A DNA stretch of 64,000 bases from Chitinophaga rhizosphaerae (GCF_003958645.1 NZ_RXLO01000006.1:124001-188000), one strand, 5' to 3'. Positions 45,005 to 53,423 are shown, numbered from the stretch's first letter. Numbers and translations are program-made. Notes: generated from the letters alone by a model not told the origin.

Positions 45005-47209
45005 TCAGGATGATTTACGGCGATGAAGGATACGGGGCTGGCCGGGTCTTCCGTCAGCCTGAACCAGATGTAATGTCCAGGTGTCGGGACCGGACCGTTC
45101 CAGGTGATACTGCCGGTTTTCCTCCTTCATCTCTTCCTTCAGCTGCCTGTCGAAAACCCCGGCACTGCGCGCATCCTGCCAAATCCGGAACGCACTGAAC
45201 AGTTGCTGCTTATCCTGCCGCTGTTCCACGCTTTTTTCGCTGAGCCCCAGCATATAGGTAGCGTCCCAGGCGATGGATTTCGCCTGCAGGTTCTCGATCG
45301 TTTGCACGGTCCAGTTTTTCTGGATGTTCTGAATACCGAAAGTACAGGGGAAATAGTTGCTGTTAAAGGAATAGCGGATGTCTTTCCCTTCGATCCCCCA
45401 TTTATTGCGGACGGGGTCGAACATATGGTTGCCGCCGCCCACGTTGCAGACGCTCATGTAATGCCAGTTCCCTTCGAACACGCAGGAGCCCATCACCCGC
45501 AGGTACGGAACGCCCAGCCGCTGCAATTCCCCGAACATGACGCGCAGGAAGCGTTTGAACGGATACTGGCCATGGCCCTGGTAAGTAAAGCTCTCGAACC
45601 CGTCGAAATCGATAAAGTTCATACCGCCTTCGTGGAGGAGCCGGGCATAGAAAAGGGCGTATTCGTCGCCGAGCCGGACATCCGGGATAAAGCCCGAATA
45701 ACAGTTGACCTGCAATTTGGACAAGGTATCCCCGGCACGGTGCGCCGCCGCTACCGTCTTGTAGGCCCCGCGCACCACGCCGGTGAGCGTATATGGCTGC
45801 TGCGTGGTTACGCCGCGGTATTTGATCAGCTCGCTGCCGATGCGGAGCACATTGGTACGGTTATCGTCCCAACCGCCGCTCTCGTTCAGGTATGAAGTGT
45901 CGGCCACCGTGATCAGGGTATCCGTGGCCGATACCGCGCCGGCGATATTCGTTTTCAGCACGGTGCATAACCCGCTGTTGGGAACGGGATGCACGTCGCT
46001 GCTATGGGGTTGGATGAAAGTACAAAGTGTATGCAAACCGTATGCGATGCCGTGTTTGTTGGTTTCGGCGGTGAGCGCGGTGATGGGCTGTTTTTCGCCA
46101 TTGAGGCTCACGCGCTTGCCGGCCCAGCGGTCTGCCGGGTTGGTGTAATATTCGCCCATCCCTTCGTCCTGCACGGCTTTCAGCCCAAGCTGGTTCGCGT
46201 AGCTCACGAGACTGTCGTGCCGGCCAGACCAGGCCATATCTATTTCGAAATTCTCCGGATCTTTCACCCATTTACCGTTCCGGGTGATGTAAGGCAATCC
46301 TTCGTTTTTCACGATCTTTTCTATCACTTTCAATCCCAGCGTATCCGGGCAGGCGTACAGGGCAATGGACGAACCGATGAAATCCACGTCCACGGGCGTC
46401 AATTCCATGTGCCGCGGCGATTTGATGCCGGGAAAATCGTTGAAGAGCGGGTAGAAAATGGTGGCCGGCTTGCGGCGGTCGCGGGAATGCATGGTGATGG
46501 CCGCGCCGAACGCAGGTTCCAGCTTCACGCCGTTGCCATTCATATACCGGAAATATTCTTCCGGGTGGGAATAGAACGCCACATCGTTGATCCCGTCTCC
46601 CCCGATGCGGAACCGCTGGCCTTCGTAAAGACTGTCGGGCAGCGGGTATTTAACAGGATCGGGCGAATGGATGATGTAAAAACCCTGCGACATGCCGCCG
46701 TCGACTGCAGGACCGCTCGTCGTATTATCATCGAGCCCCAGCATGCCGATGGCGAAATCGTCGTTGCGGACAACGGAAATGATCTCACCGATATATTTGG
46801 AAATGGTGGTATTATAAGGCCCCCAAACCACATTGTCTACGCCATTGCGCGGCGCGAGCGACAGCAGCTGGAACCGGAAGTAATCGCCCTTTTGTTCCGC
46901 TTTCAGCCGGGCTACCGAGCCGTTGGGATAATGCAACTGCAATTCCCCGGCGGCTTTCAGCCATTTTGCGCCATCGGGCAGGATGGCTTTTTTATCTTTC
47001 TGGAGTGCGAGGATGGGTGAAATGGTCCCTTTGGGATGGTATTCCTTTTTCGTTTTTTTATCCTGGATGCTGGTGATGCAGCCATTGGCGCTGATCCGCA
47101 GGCTGGCATGGGCGGTATTCAGCCGGATGTCCTGCCCTGATGCCGGCAGGCAGAATGCCAGTACAAAAAGCGCCGTAGCGGCGAGGTATCCGTTTTTTTC
47201 TTTCGTCAT
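45005..47209 (-). CDS. Secreted glycoside-hydrolase-like protein of unassigned family
   Basis: 734 aa. Signal peptide ending LPASGQ. An N-terminal beta-sandwich about 25-300 (LRISANGCITSIQDKKTKKEY, VVWGPYNTTISKYIGE), then a barrel-like part about 310-640 with FEIDMAWSGRHDSLVSYANQ, ALYTLHTLCTFI-like helices, EGGMNFIDFDGFESF and VMGSCVFEGNWHYMS, interrupted by a small beta insert (VLRIGSELIKYRG to LTGVVRGAYKT, about 450-490). The layout recalls GH31/36/97-type enzymes, with Asp and Glu in FIDFDGFE as candidate catalytic residues, but I cannot name the family. Shares an operon with the cytochrome-linked dehydrogenase, suggesting release and then oxidation of a sugar. Confidence 0.65.
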   Translation of the reverse strand: MTKEKNGYLAATALFVLAFCLPASGQDIRLNTAHASLRISANGCITSIQDKKTKKEYHPKGTISPILALQKDKKAILPDGAKWLKAAGELQLHYPNGSVARLKAEQKGDYFRFQLLSLAPRNGVDNVVWGPYNTTISKYIGEIISVVRNDDFAIGMLGLDDNTTSGPAVDGGMSQGFYIIHSPDPVKYPLPDSLYEGQRFRIGGDGINDVAFYSHPEEYFRYMNGNGVKLEPAFGAAITMHSRDRRKPATIFYPLFNDFPGIKSPRHMELTPVDVDFIGSSIALYACPDTLGLKVIEKIVKNEGLPYITRNGKWVKDPENFEIDMAWSGRHDSLVSYANQLGLKAVQDEGMGEYYTNPADRWAGKRVSLNGEKQPITALTAETNKHGIAYGLHTLCTFIQPHSSDVHPVPNSGLCTVLKTNIAGAVSATDTLITVADTSYLNESGGWDDNRTNVLRIGSELIKYRGVTTQQPYTLTGVVRGAYKTVAAAHRAGDTLSKLQVNCYSGFIPDVRLGDEYALFYARLLHEGGMNFIDFDGFESFTYQGHGQYPFKRFLRVMFGELQRLGVPYLRVMGSCVFEGNWHYMSVCNVGGGNHMFDPVRNKWGIEGKDIRYSFNSNYFPCTFGIQNIQKNWTVQTIENLQAKSIAWDATYMLGLSEKSVEQRQDKQQLFSAFRIWQDARSAGVFDRQLKEEMKEENRQYHLERSGPDTWTLHLVQADGRPGQPRILHRRKSS

Positions 47210-47427
47210 GAGGAGAGCCGGGATGTTTGGTTTAACTGATCGTTACCGGAGATAATGCTGCTCCGTGTCCCAAAACTCTCCCAAATCCGCCAGTGGGTTT
47301 TCGTCAATATTATCCAACTTCGATGGAAAATTTGCAGCCCGGACTTTACCGTCTTACTGACGGGTCTGCCGCAATTCCGGCCCGAGATATGCTGACGGCA
47401 TTTTTCGGCGATGCTTTCGCTAAGGAT

Positions 47428-48372
47428 TTACGGCTGTCCGTTCCCCGGAACGATCTGCCGGAACAGCCTGTCGGCATCGGTTTTCTGGCAGAGCCCCGTC
47501 CCCTTCGCCAACGTTGCCGCCGTTCCGCAGGCGACGCCGTACCGGGTGGCGGCCAAAATATCCGACCCGTTCATCAATCCGTGAACGATCCCCGCCACCA
47601 TGCTATCTCCTGCTCCCACCGTGCTTTCCGGTTTAACGACCGGGGCCGGGATGCGTTCTTCGAGGTCGCCAGTCACCAATATCGCTCCCGCCGCTCCCAT
47701 CGAAATAACGACCACGGCAGCCCCGCCCGCAGCAATGATCCTTTTGGCCGCTTCGATCGCCCCGCGCTCGTTCAGCTCTTTGCGGTCGGCCAGCGCCGCC
47801 AGTTCCCCGAGATTGGGCTTTACGAGGTAAACGCCGGCCAACGTAGCCTGCCGGAGCCCGTCGCCGCTGAGGTCCGCGATCACGAGGCAATCGTGAATAT
47901 CCGCCAGGGCAACGAGTTTTTCCATAAAGTCGGGCCCCGTTCCCCTGGGCAGGCTGCCGCTGACCACAACGTATTGCGCACCGGGCATCACCTCCGCCAG
48001 TTTGTTCAACAGGGCGATGTTCTCCGCATGCGAAACGGAAGGCCCAGGCATGACGAAACGGTACTGCCGGCCATTGGAAATGTCGGTCACATGCAGGTTC
48101 TCGCGCGTTTCAGCCAGCATCCCGACCGGCGCCACGGCCATTCCTGCAGACGTGAGCTGCGCCGTCAGCAGGCCTCCGTTGCAACCTCCGGCAAAGTATA
48201 CCGGCAGTACTTTTTCTCCGAACCTGTGCAGCACACGGGCCACATTTATGCCGCCGCCACCGGGTTCTATACCGGGCACGGCGCAGCGGAGTTTCTTTTC
48301 CGGTTGCAACGACGGTACGGAGGTACTGACGTCTACAGCCGGATTGAGCGTAACGGTAATGATCGGGTACAT
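47428..48372 (-). CDS. pfkB: PfkB-type 6-phosphofructokinase (ribokinase-like sugar kinase)
   Basis: 314 aa of the ribokinase superfamily, 1-/6-phosphofructokinase branch, with strong likeness to E. coli PfkB: TVTLNPAVDVSTSVP, GIEPGGGGINVARVL, YRFVMPGPSVS, VVSGSLPRG, YLVKPNLGEL, and the catalytic loop STVGAGDSMVAG (Asp as base) plus GTAATLAKGTGLC. It phosphorylates fructose 6-phosphate (or a related sugar phosphate). Start taken at ATG 48372 (MYPIITVTL) rather than 48396. Third gene of a small operon driven from the intergenic region at 48831-48983 with the FNR-like box; pfkB also belongs to the DosR regulon of mycobacteria. Confidence 0.9.
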   Translation of the reverse strand: MYPIITVTLNPAVDVSTSVPSLQPEKKLRCAVPGIEPGGGGINVARVLHRFGEKVLPVYFAGGCNGGLLTAQLTSAGMAVAPVGMLAETRENLHVTDISNGRQYRFVMPGPSVSHAENIALLNKLAEVMPGAQYVVVSGSLPRGTGPDFMEKLVALADIHDCLVIADLSGDGLRQATLAGVYLVKPNLGELAALADRKELNERGAIEAAKRIIAAGGAAVVVISMGAAGAILVTGDLEERIPAPVVKPESTVGAGDSMVAGIVHGLMNGSDILAATRYGVACGTAATLAKGTGLCQKTDADRLFRQIVPGNGQP

Positions 48373-48386
48373 AAGTTCAATATTGG

Positions 48387-48620
48387 TCAGATACACTGTT
48401 CCTGAATACCTTTACCGATCTGGTACAGCAGATCGGGGCTGAAATCCTCCAAATGGTTAATGGCCCGCAGGCCGTCATGTTCGTCGCGCTCATAGCATAT
48501 CTCGGCACCTTCCAGCAATACCGTTATTTTCCTCCCGAGGCCACTGGAAACGACCTGAACGGGCACTTCCCACTGTTTGCCGCCGAACTGGATATTGATG
48601 GTATAATTTTCCGTTTTCAT
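48387..48620 (-). CDS. Small conserved-looking protein of unknown function
   Basis: 77 aa, no signal or membrane helix. Alternating strands (YTINIQFGGKQWEVPVQVVS, GRKITVLLEGAEICYERDEH) and a C-terminal helix (DLLYQIGKGIQEQC) suggest a small beta-rich cytoplasmic protein. Lies 14 bp before the pfkB start and 21 bp after a membrane-peptide gene, so it belongs to the pfkB operon. Not recognised. Confidence 0.65.
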   Translation of the reverse strand: MKTENYTINIQFGGKQWEVPVQVVSSGLGRKITVLLEGAEICYERDEHDGLRAINHLEDFSPDLLYQIGKGIQEQCI

Positions 48621-48641
48621 AAGACGATATATTACAGCGCA

Positions 48642-48830
48642 TCAATGAACATAGGTAACATACAGGTCATATGCCTTCAGCAGTACCCAGGTGAGGAAAT
48701 CCCGTGCAATGGGCCATCCCAGCCACGCCAGCAGCAAAATAATACCCCAGGAAAGCTCCTGCGAAGTAAGTACGCCCGTTCTTCCCAATGGTCTCGGATA
48801 AGCGGGTGCGTGAGAAATTGCGTGTGCCAT
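48642..48830 (-). CDS. Small single-helix membrane protein
   Basis: 62 aa. One hydrophobic helix (WGIILLLAWLGWPIARDFL, about 28-46) with a short N-terminus containing His and Pro residues and an aromatic C-terminus (KAYDLYVTYVH). No family recognised. First gene of the pfkB operon, with the FNR-like box 72-83 bp before its ATG, so it is probably a stress-induced inner-membrane peptide (inference). Confidence 0.6.
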   Translation of the reverse strand: MAHAISHAPAYPRPLGRTGVLTSQELSWGIILLLAWLGWPIARDFLTWVLLKAYDLYVTYVH

Positions 48831-48901
48831 AAAAGTAAGTTTTATAATTAAAACTAGGAATTTCCGGTTGCCATTTCAATGACGGGAGGCCGCGTTACGG
48901 C

Positions 48902-48913
48902 TGACCGAAATCA
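48902..48913. promoter_or_regulatory. FNR/CRP-like box 1 (TGAC-N4-ATCA), divergent pfkB operon / membrane protein
   Basis: TGACCGAAATCA. Centre is 77 bp before the ATG at 48830 and 76 bp before the ATG at 48984, so one site could serve both directions. One of seven such sites in the island. Confidence 0.7.
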
Positions 48914-48983
48914 TAGGCTTCACCGTTGCCGGATCATCGGCCGGGACCGGGATTTGGAGTAGCTTTTCACTAAATCTTTCGTT

Positions 48984-49454
48984 ATGGCAAATATTTTTTC
49001 ACCCGCGTTTTTCGTGATAAACGGGATATGCCTGCTGATCCTCATATTCGCGTTCCGGCGGCCGGCCCAGGCCGCCAAAGCGGTCGGGCTCATATTTTTC
49101 CTTACGGCCTTCATCAACATCGTCGTGCTCGTGGCATGGCCGGAAACGTACCTGGACCTGGAGGCGGTGGCGGTGTACGAATGGTATGTGCGAACGATCC
49201 ATGAATCGTTCCAGGTACATATGCAGGCGGTGGTCATTTCCATTTCACTGGCGCAGCTATTGATCGGACTGGGATTGTTCGGATCGGGGAACCTCCGGAT
49301 GGCGGCGCTTTTTTGCGCGCTGATCTTTTTCTGGGCCATCTCCCCCTTCGGCGCAGGGGCCGTTTTCCCCGCCCCGGTCATTCTATCCGCCGCCTGTCTG
49401 GTCATCCTGTTCAAAATCAACAGGAAACAGCATGCGGTAAAATCGCATGGATAA
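48984..49454 (+). CDS. Multi-pass membrane protein of unknown function
   Basis: 156 aa with four predicted helices: PAFFVINGICLLILIFAF, KAVGLIFFLTAFINIVVLVAW, AVVISISLAQLLIGLGLFG and MAALFCALIFFWAISPFGAG/VILSAACLVILFKI. A conserved-looking loop between helices 2 and 3 carries several aromatic and His residues (WYVRTIHESFQVHMQ). No enzyme motif recognised. Divergent from the pfkB operon across the same FNR-like box. Confidence 0.65.
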   Translation: MANIFSPAFFVINGICLLILIFAFRRPAQAAKAVGLIFFLTAFINIVVLVAWPETYLDLEAVAVYEWYVRTIHESFQVHMQAVVISISLAQLLIGLGLFGSGNLRMAALFCALIFFWAISPFGAGAVFPAPVILSAACLVILFKINRKQHAVKSHG

Positions 49455-49479
49455 TTTCAACATATTATAAGCAGAACAC

Positions 49480-49541
49480 TTTGTCAGCATAATTGTTTAT
49501 TCAGTAAATTCATAGTGTTGATCGTATGTTATTCTGACAAA
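49480..49541. promoter_or_regulatory. Inverted repeat in the promoter region of the receiver-Crp gene
   Basis: TTTGTCAGCATAA (49480-49492) and TTATTCTGACAAA (49529-49541) are inverted with one mismatch, 36 bp apart. The left arm begins with a TTTG that has TAAATTCA (a weak TAnnTTTG) 21 bp downstream, so it may overlap the -33 element; the right arm ends 11 bp before the ATG. Looks like an operator for self-control, distinct from the TGAY-N4-RTCA boxes. Confidence 0.5.
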
Positions 49542-49552
49542 TGTTTTGCCCC

Positions 49553-50611
49553 ATGCCTACAATTCTTGTCATCGAAGACAGCCCCGACGTATTGGCCAAC
49601 ATTACGGAGATACTCGAGATGGACAACTACGATGTGCTGAATGCAAAAGACGGTCTGGAGGGCGTCAGGGTTGCCACCGAAAAAAAACCCGATCTCATTA
49701 TCTGCGACATTTGCATGCCGTTGCTGGATGGCTACGGCGTTTTGCATATGCTGCAAAAACGCGAAGAGGTCTGGAGCACGCCATTCATTTTCCTCAGCGC
49801 CCTGTCCGGCAAATCGGAGATACGCAAGGGCATGGAACTTGGCGCAGACGATTACCTCGTGAAGCCGTTCGATTCGCTGGAGCTGCTGCACGCGGTGGAG
49901 GTCCGGCTAAGCAAAAGTAAAAAACTGCGCTCTTCGTTCACGCCGGACATGACCGGCCTGCAATCATTGCTGAACGTAGTCAACGGCGCTTCCCTGCTCG
50001 ATGAACTGCGGGAAGGCAGGAATTGCAACACTTACAAAAAGAAGCAACTGATCTATTCCGCCGGCAACCATCCGGCCTATCTGTACTATATCAACCAGGG
50101 CCGCGTCAAGACGAGCCTCCATAACGAAGAAGGAAAGGAGATCATTACGCGGGTCTACGGGCCGGGAGAATTCCTCGGCTACAAATCCCTCCTGGAAAAC
50201 AAGGTGTACGACGACGAGGCAGAAGCCATCGAGCCCACTGAACTGGCGCTGATCCCGCGCTGCGATTTCGAATCGCTGGCCTATAGCAATATGGACGTTG
50301 TCCGCAAGTTCATCCAGCTGCTCACCACCAACCTGTCCGAAAACCAGCAGCATTTGCTGGGAATGGCCTACAATTCGCTGCGCAAGCGCGTGGCCGATGC
50401 GCTCCTGTACCTTTTCCGCCGGTGCAGCGGCCAGGGCGTCACCAATCCCGGGCTCGACATCGGGCGCGACAATATCGCCGCCATCGCCGGAGTGGCCAAG
50501 GAATCGCTGATCCGCACCCTGGGCGATTTCCGGGACGAAGGCAGTATCGACATCCAAAATGGCGCGCTCTATATCAAGGATATCCGCAAACTGGAAAGAA
50601 TGGTGAACTGA
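49553..50611 (+). CDS. Response regulator fused to a Crp/Fnr-type DNA-binding module
   Basis: 352 aa from ATG 49553 (MPTILVIEDS). Receiver domain about 1-122 with Asp52 (LIICDICMP), LSALSGKSE and DYLVKPFDS; a cyclic-nucleotide-binding-type beta-barrel about 150-255 (LIYSAGNHPAYLYYINQGRV, VYGPGEFLGYKSLLEN); a Crp HTH about 280-345 with recognition helix AKESLIRTLGDF. The E-x-x-x-R spacing of that helix resembles FNR/CRP (ETISR, ETVGR), whose Glu and Arg read the TGA half-site. No FNR cysteine cluster is present. It is the only DNA-binding regulator inside the stress island and the best candidate to bind the seven TGAY-N4-RTCA boxes (inference). Confidence 0.93.
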   Translation: MPTILVIEDSPDVLANITEILEMDNYDVLNAKDGLEGVRVATEKKPDLIICDICMPLLDGYGVLHMLQKREEVWSTPFIFLSALSGKSEIRKGMELGADDYLVKPFDSLELLHAVEVRLSKSKKLRSSFTPDMTGLQSLLNVVNGASLLDELREGRNCNTYKKKQLIYSAGNHPAYLYYINQGRVKTSLHNEEGKEIITRVYGPGEFLGYKSLLENKVYDDEAEAIEPTELALIPRCDFESLAYSNMDVVRKFIQLLTTNLSENQQHLLGMAYNSLRKRVADALLYLFRRCSGQGVTNPGLDIGRDNIAAIAGVAKESLIRTLGDFRDEGSIDIQNGALYIKDIRKLERMVN

Positions 50612-50615
50612 ACCG

Positions 50616-50629
50616 TTGATATCCGTCAA
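50616..50629. promoter_or_regulatory. FNR/CRP-like box 2 (TTGAT-N4-GTCAA), LOG-family gene
   Basis: TTGATATCCGTCAA, the fullest match to the FNR consensus TTGAT-N4-ATCAA in the window. Starts 5 bp after the receiver-Crp stop; centre 73 bp before the ATG at 50696. Confidence 0.75.
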
Positions 50630-50695
50630 TCACCTCCATGATGGCCGATATTGGCCAAAGAAGGCAGATCTGCTAATTTTCCGGAAAATGTAATC

Positions 50696-51457
50696 ATGAA
50701 CGCACAACTCAACGGCCAGCCCGATCCGGCGAAACGGGAGGCGGATATCAAAACAGAGCGGTACTGGCTGGAAGGGCCACGGTCGCGCATCCGCGAGCTG
50801 TTCTTCCTGCTGGACATCCTGTGGGAATTCATCCGCGGGTTCCGTATCTTCCACTTCTCCCCGCCCTGTATCGCCGTTTTCGGCTCCGCCCGCGTAGCAC
50901 CCGGCACCCCGCATTACGACACCGCCGTAAAAATGGGCAGCGGTATCGCGGGGCTCGGATTCGCCGTCATGACAGGCGGCGGCCCAGGCATCATGGAAGC
51001 CGCCAGCCGCGGCGCACGCGAAAGCGGCGGCGTTGCCCTGGGTTGCAATATCCGGTTGCCAAAAGAACAACGACCGAACCCCTTCCTGAACAAATATTTC
51101 ACCTCCAGGTACTTTTTCGTACGGAAAGTGCTCATGTTCAAATATTCCTACGGATACGTCATCATGCCCGGCGGGATCGGTACGCTGGACGAGCTTTTCG
51201 AAGCATTGACCCTGATCCAGACCAAAAAGATCCTCAATTTCCCGGTGGTGCTCTTCGGCAGCCGTTATTGGGAGCCGGTCAAAACCATGCTCGACCGGAT
51301 GCTGGAAGAACAAATGATCGCACCCGCCGACCTGGAGCTGTTCCTGATGACGGACGACATCACCGAAGCGATCGTCCACCTCCAGCAAACAGCCCTCCTC
51401 AAATACCAGGCAAAACGGAAAAAAATATTCAGGAAATTCATCGTTTTGGGCGAGTGA
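50696..51457 (+). CDS. LOG-family (TIGR00730-type) Rossmann-fold protein
   Basis: 253 aa from ATG 50696 (MNAQLNGQP). Contains the family motifs VFGSARVAPGTPHYDTA, MTGGGPGIMEAASRGA and MPGGIGTLDELFEAL, i.e. the lysine decarboxylase-like/cytokinin riboside 5'-monophosphate phosphoribohydrolase fold that cleaves the N-glycosidic bond of nucleoside monophosphates. The N-terminal 60 residues extend the minimal family, as in the longer bacterial forms. Function in stress is unknown. Preceded by FNR-like box 2 and following the receiver-Crp gene after 84 bp. Confidence 0.88.
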   Translation: MNAQLNGQPDPAKREADIKTERYWLEGPRSRIRELFFLLDILWEFIRGFRIFHFSPPCIAVFGSARVAPGTPHYDTAVKMGSGIAGLGFAVMTGGGPGIMEAASRGARESGGVALGCNIRLPKEQRPNPFLNKYFTSRYFFVRKVLMFKYSYGYVIMPGGIGTLDELFEALTLIQTKKILNFPVVLFGSRYWEPVKTMLDRMLEEQMIAPADLELFLMTDDITEAIVHLQQTALLKYQAKRKKIFRKFIVLGE

Positions 51458-51509
51458 CCACACCAGTGATATCGTGCGGCCCGGAGCGGCTTTCCGTCAT
51501 CATTTCCCG

Positions 51510-51552
51510 TGACGGGCATCATTGTCTGGCGATGCGGATGCCGGTAACTTTC
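51510..51552 (+). promoter_or_regulatory. FNR/CRP-like box 3 (TGAC-N4-ATCA) with -7 element, universal stress protein A
   Basis: TGACGGGCATCA at 51510-51521, then 23 bp, then TAACTTTC (TAnnTTTG-like) at 51545-51552. The same 23-bp spacing is found at box 5, as for an activator next to RNA polymerase. The TGAC half also belongs to a perfect CCGTCA-N10-TGACGG palindrome (51494-51515). Centre 52 bp before the ATG at 51568. Confidence 0.7.
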
Positions 51553-51567
51553 AGTAAACTTTCCACC

Positions 51568-52407
51568 ATGAAAAAGGTACTCTACCTGGCGGATGCTTAC
51601 AAGATCGACCGCCACCCGCTGGATTTCGCTGGTTTCGTTTGCCAGTTGCTGCATGCACCGCTGACCGGACTGTTCGTGGAACTGGCCGCGCACGATCCCG
51701 CTTCGGAAAAGGCGCTGCGGGAAGAGATGATCTGCAGTGGCGGGGAAGGCAACCGGGATACGCCCATGGAGATACTCAAGGACGCATGTGTACAAAGGAA
51801 CCTCTCGTTGTTCAGAAATACCTGCGACGAAGTCGGCTTCAACGCGAAGGCGCTGCTGATCAGCGATCACATCGCCGATACAGTGGTGACGGAATGCCGG
51901 TATGCGGACCTGTTGCTGATAGATCCCGCCCTGGGATTGTCGGTATCTAATCCCGGCCATTCGCCTTCAATGACGCGCAATATCCTTTCACAGTCGGAAT
52001 GCCCGGTCATCCTCGTTCCCGAAAGGTTCGACGGGCTCGAAGAAATCGTGTTCGCCTACGATGGCAGCCCTTCTTCCGTATTCGCCATCAAACAGTTCTG
52101 CGCCCTTTTCCCCCGATTGACGGACAGGAAGCTGACGGTGCTCACTGCCCGCGGCGAAACCTGGATCAGCAAAAACGAATTGCAATTGATGGGCGATTGG
52201 CTGCGGGGAAATTTCCGAGAAGTGACATTCGTGAATGCGGGAGACGACAGTAAGATCGCGTTGCTGGAATACGTACTGGAGAAGGATAGACTGCTGATCG
52301 TGATGGGCGCCTATGGCAGAAGCGGCTGGTCTACGTTCGTGTCTTCCAGCCATGCCGAACCGCTCGCGAAATTCGTATCGAAGGCCTTGTTCATCAGCCA
52401 TCACTAA
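51568..52407 (+). CDS. Universal stress protein, tandem Usp domains (A)
   Basis: 279 aa from ATG 51568 (MKKVLYLADAYKID). Two Usp/HUP folds: the first about 1-147 ending in CPVILVPERFD, the second about 150-279 (EEIVFAYDGSPSSVFAIKQF, LLIVMGAYGRSGWSTFVSS). The G-x-x-GRSG-like ATP loop is present in the second half (GAYGRSGWS), while the first half lacks a clear one. Cytoplasmic; family members bind ATP and support survival in growth arrest. One of three such genes in the island, only distantly alike. Confidence 0.87.
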   Translation: MKKVLYLADAYKIDRHPLDFAGFVCQLLHAPLTGLFVELAAHDPASEKALREEMICSGGEGNRDTPMEILKDACVQRNLSLFRNTCDEVGFNAKALLISDHIADTVVTECRYADLLLIDPALGLSVSNPGHSPSMTRNILSQSECPVILVPERFDGLEEIVFAYDGSPSSVFAIKQFCALFPRLTDRKLTVLTARGETWISKNELQLMGDWLRGNFREVTFVNAGDDSKIALLEYVLEKDRLLIVMGAYGRSGWSTFVSSSHAEPLAKFVSKALFISHH

Positions 52408-52414
52408 ATAAAAA

Positions 52415-52438
52415 CTCCCGGCTCATTTGGGCCGGGAG
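52415..52438. terminator. Terminator between convergent Usp A and lipoprotein genes
   Basis: Eight-bp stem CTCCCGGC/GCCGGGAG (52415-52422, 52431-52438) in the 15-bp gap and first codons of the convergent gene. Preceded by AAAA and followed by a short T tract (CGCTTTT), so it can serve both strands. Confidence 0.7.
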
Positions 52439-53025
52439 ATCGCTTTTCGGCGGATCAGTTCCCGCGTCAGCACCTTGCCATATTCGTGCGCCATTCGCTC
52501 CTGCGAGGAAGGCGCGAACGAAACGGATTGTACGGCAAACTTCCGCAGGCCGTCTGCCACGTCGTACAGGCCGCTTTCCCAGGCGTACCGGGTTTCTTCC
52601 CTTCGCAGCTCGGGCGCCAGCAACCAATAGTACTCCGATGCGTATTGGTCGGTCAGCAGGTGATAGAGGCTAACAGGAAGGAAGACGCCTTCCGTCGTTT
52701 TATTGATCAATGAAATGGTCAGCACGGCATCGATCCCCCGGTCGGCGAATTGCTGTGTCGGCACTTTGTCTTCCGACTGCAGGAACTCGAACGCATCGAA
52801 CCCCTGGAACGATGTTACCGCAGTAAAGCCTGCGTCTGTCAGGTCTCCCGCAACATGCGATTCCATCCGCTGCCGCAATGCGCTGTCAGGCATCATGCCC
52901 AGCACGAGTATCTTTTTGCAGGCCACCGGCGATGCAGTAGCCGGCTGCCGAATCCGGGTAAGCTGTGTGGAATAACAGGCGGAAAGCATGGCCATAGCGG
53001 CGATATAGATCAGGATGCGCTTCAT
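52423..53025 (-). CDS. Lipoprotein of unknown function
   Basis: 200 aa; lipoprotein signal with Cys17 (IAAMAMLSACYSTQL). The mature part begins KKILVLGMMPDSALRQRMESHVAGDL and GFTAVTSFQGFDAF, followed by DAVLTISLINKTTEG; this pattern recalls periplasmic proteins that bind or assemble envelope factors (DUF4136-like), but the family is not certain. Last gene of the Usp B operon, starting in an ATGA overlap with the preceding gene. Confidence 0.65.
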   Translation of the reverse strand: MKRILIYIAAMAMLSACYSTQLTRIRQPATASPVACKKILVLGMMPDSALRQRMESHVAGDLTDAGFTAVTSFQGFDAFEFLQSEDKVPTQQFADRGIDAVLTISLINKTTEGVFLPVSLYHLLTDQYASEYYWLLAPELRREETRYAWESGLYDVADGLRKFAVQSVSFAPSSQERMAHEYGKVLTRELIRRKAISRPK

Positions 53026-53423
53026 GTTTGTTCGTTTAGGTCATTGTCCGGGATTTCGGCCGCGGGCGCTTCGAACCCCGCTTTTTCCTCCAGTTCGCCC
53101 AGTGTCAGGTCATCGGTTTCGGTGGTTTCCAGCCATACGCTCCCCGATTTCCGGAAAACCTGGGCGCTCAGGCCCAGCTGATGCATGAATTGATCCTCCA
53201 GTTCAGCCACCGTGATATATCCGCCGAAATCGATCCACGCGGCGGAGTGGATGTCGCGGATTTCATCGATATGCGTGTCTGGATGTACTTTATCTTCCCG
53301 CCGGCTGCCTTCGTGGAGGCCATGTGGCTGGCGGAAGAATTCCAGCTTCAGGTGCGGGTAGCGGATGTGGAATTCGTCCTGGATCGAGCGGACGAGAAAT
53401 TCTTCCGTGATGAACATTTTCAT
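53022..53423 (-). CDS. Hypothetical cytoplasmic protein
   Basis: 133 aa, acidic, no signal peptide. A short helical N-terminus (FITEEFLVRSIQDEFHIRYPHLKLEFF), a His-rich centre (PHGLHEGSRREDKVHPDTH) and a C-terminal acidic tail (LGELEEKAGFEAPAAEIPDND). No family recognised. It overlaps both neighbours by 4 bp (ATGA), which ties it tightly to the flavodoxin and lipoprotein genes in one operon. Confidence 0.65.
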   Translation of the reverse strand: MKMFITEEFLVRSIQDEFHIRYPHLKLEFFRQPHGLHEGSRREDKVHPDTHIDEIRDIHSAAWIDFGGYITVAELEDQFMHQLGLSAQVFRKSGSVWLETTETDDLTLGELEEKAGFEAPAAEIPDNDLNEQT

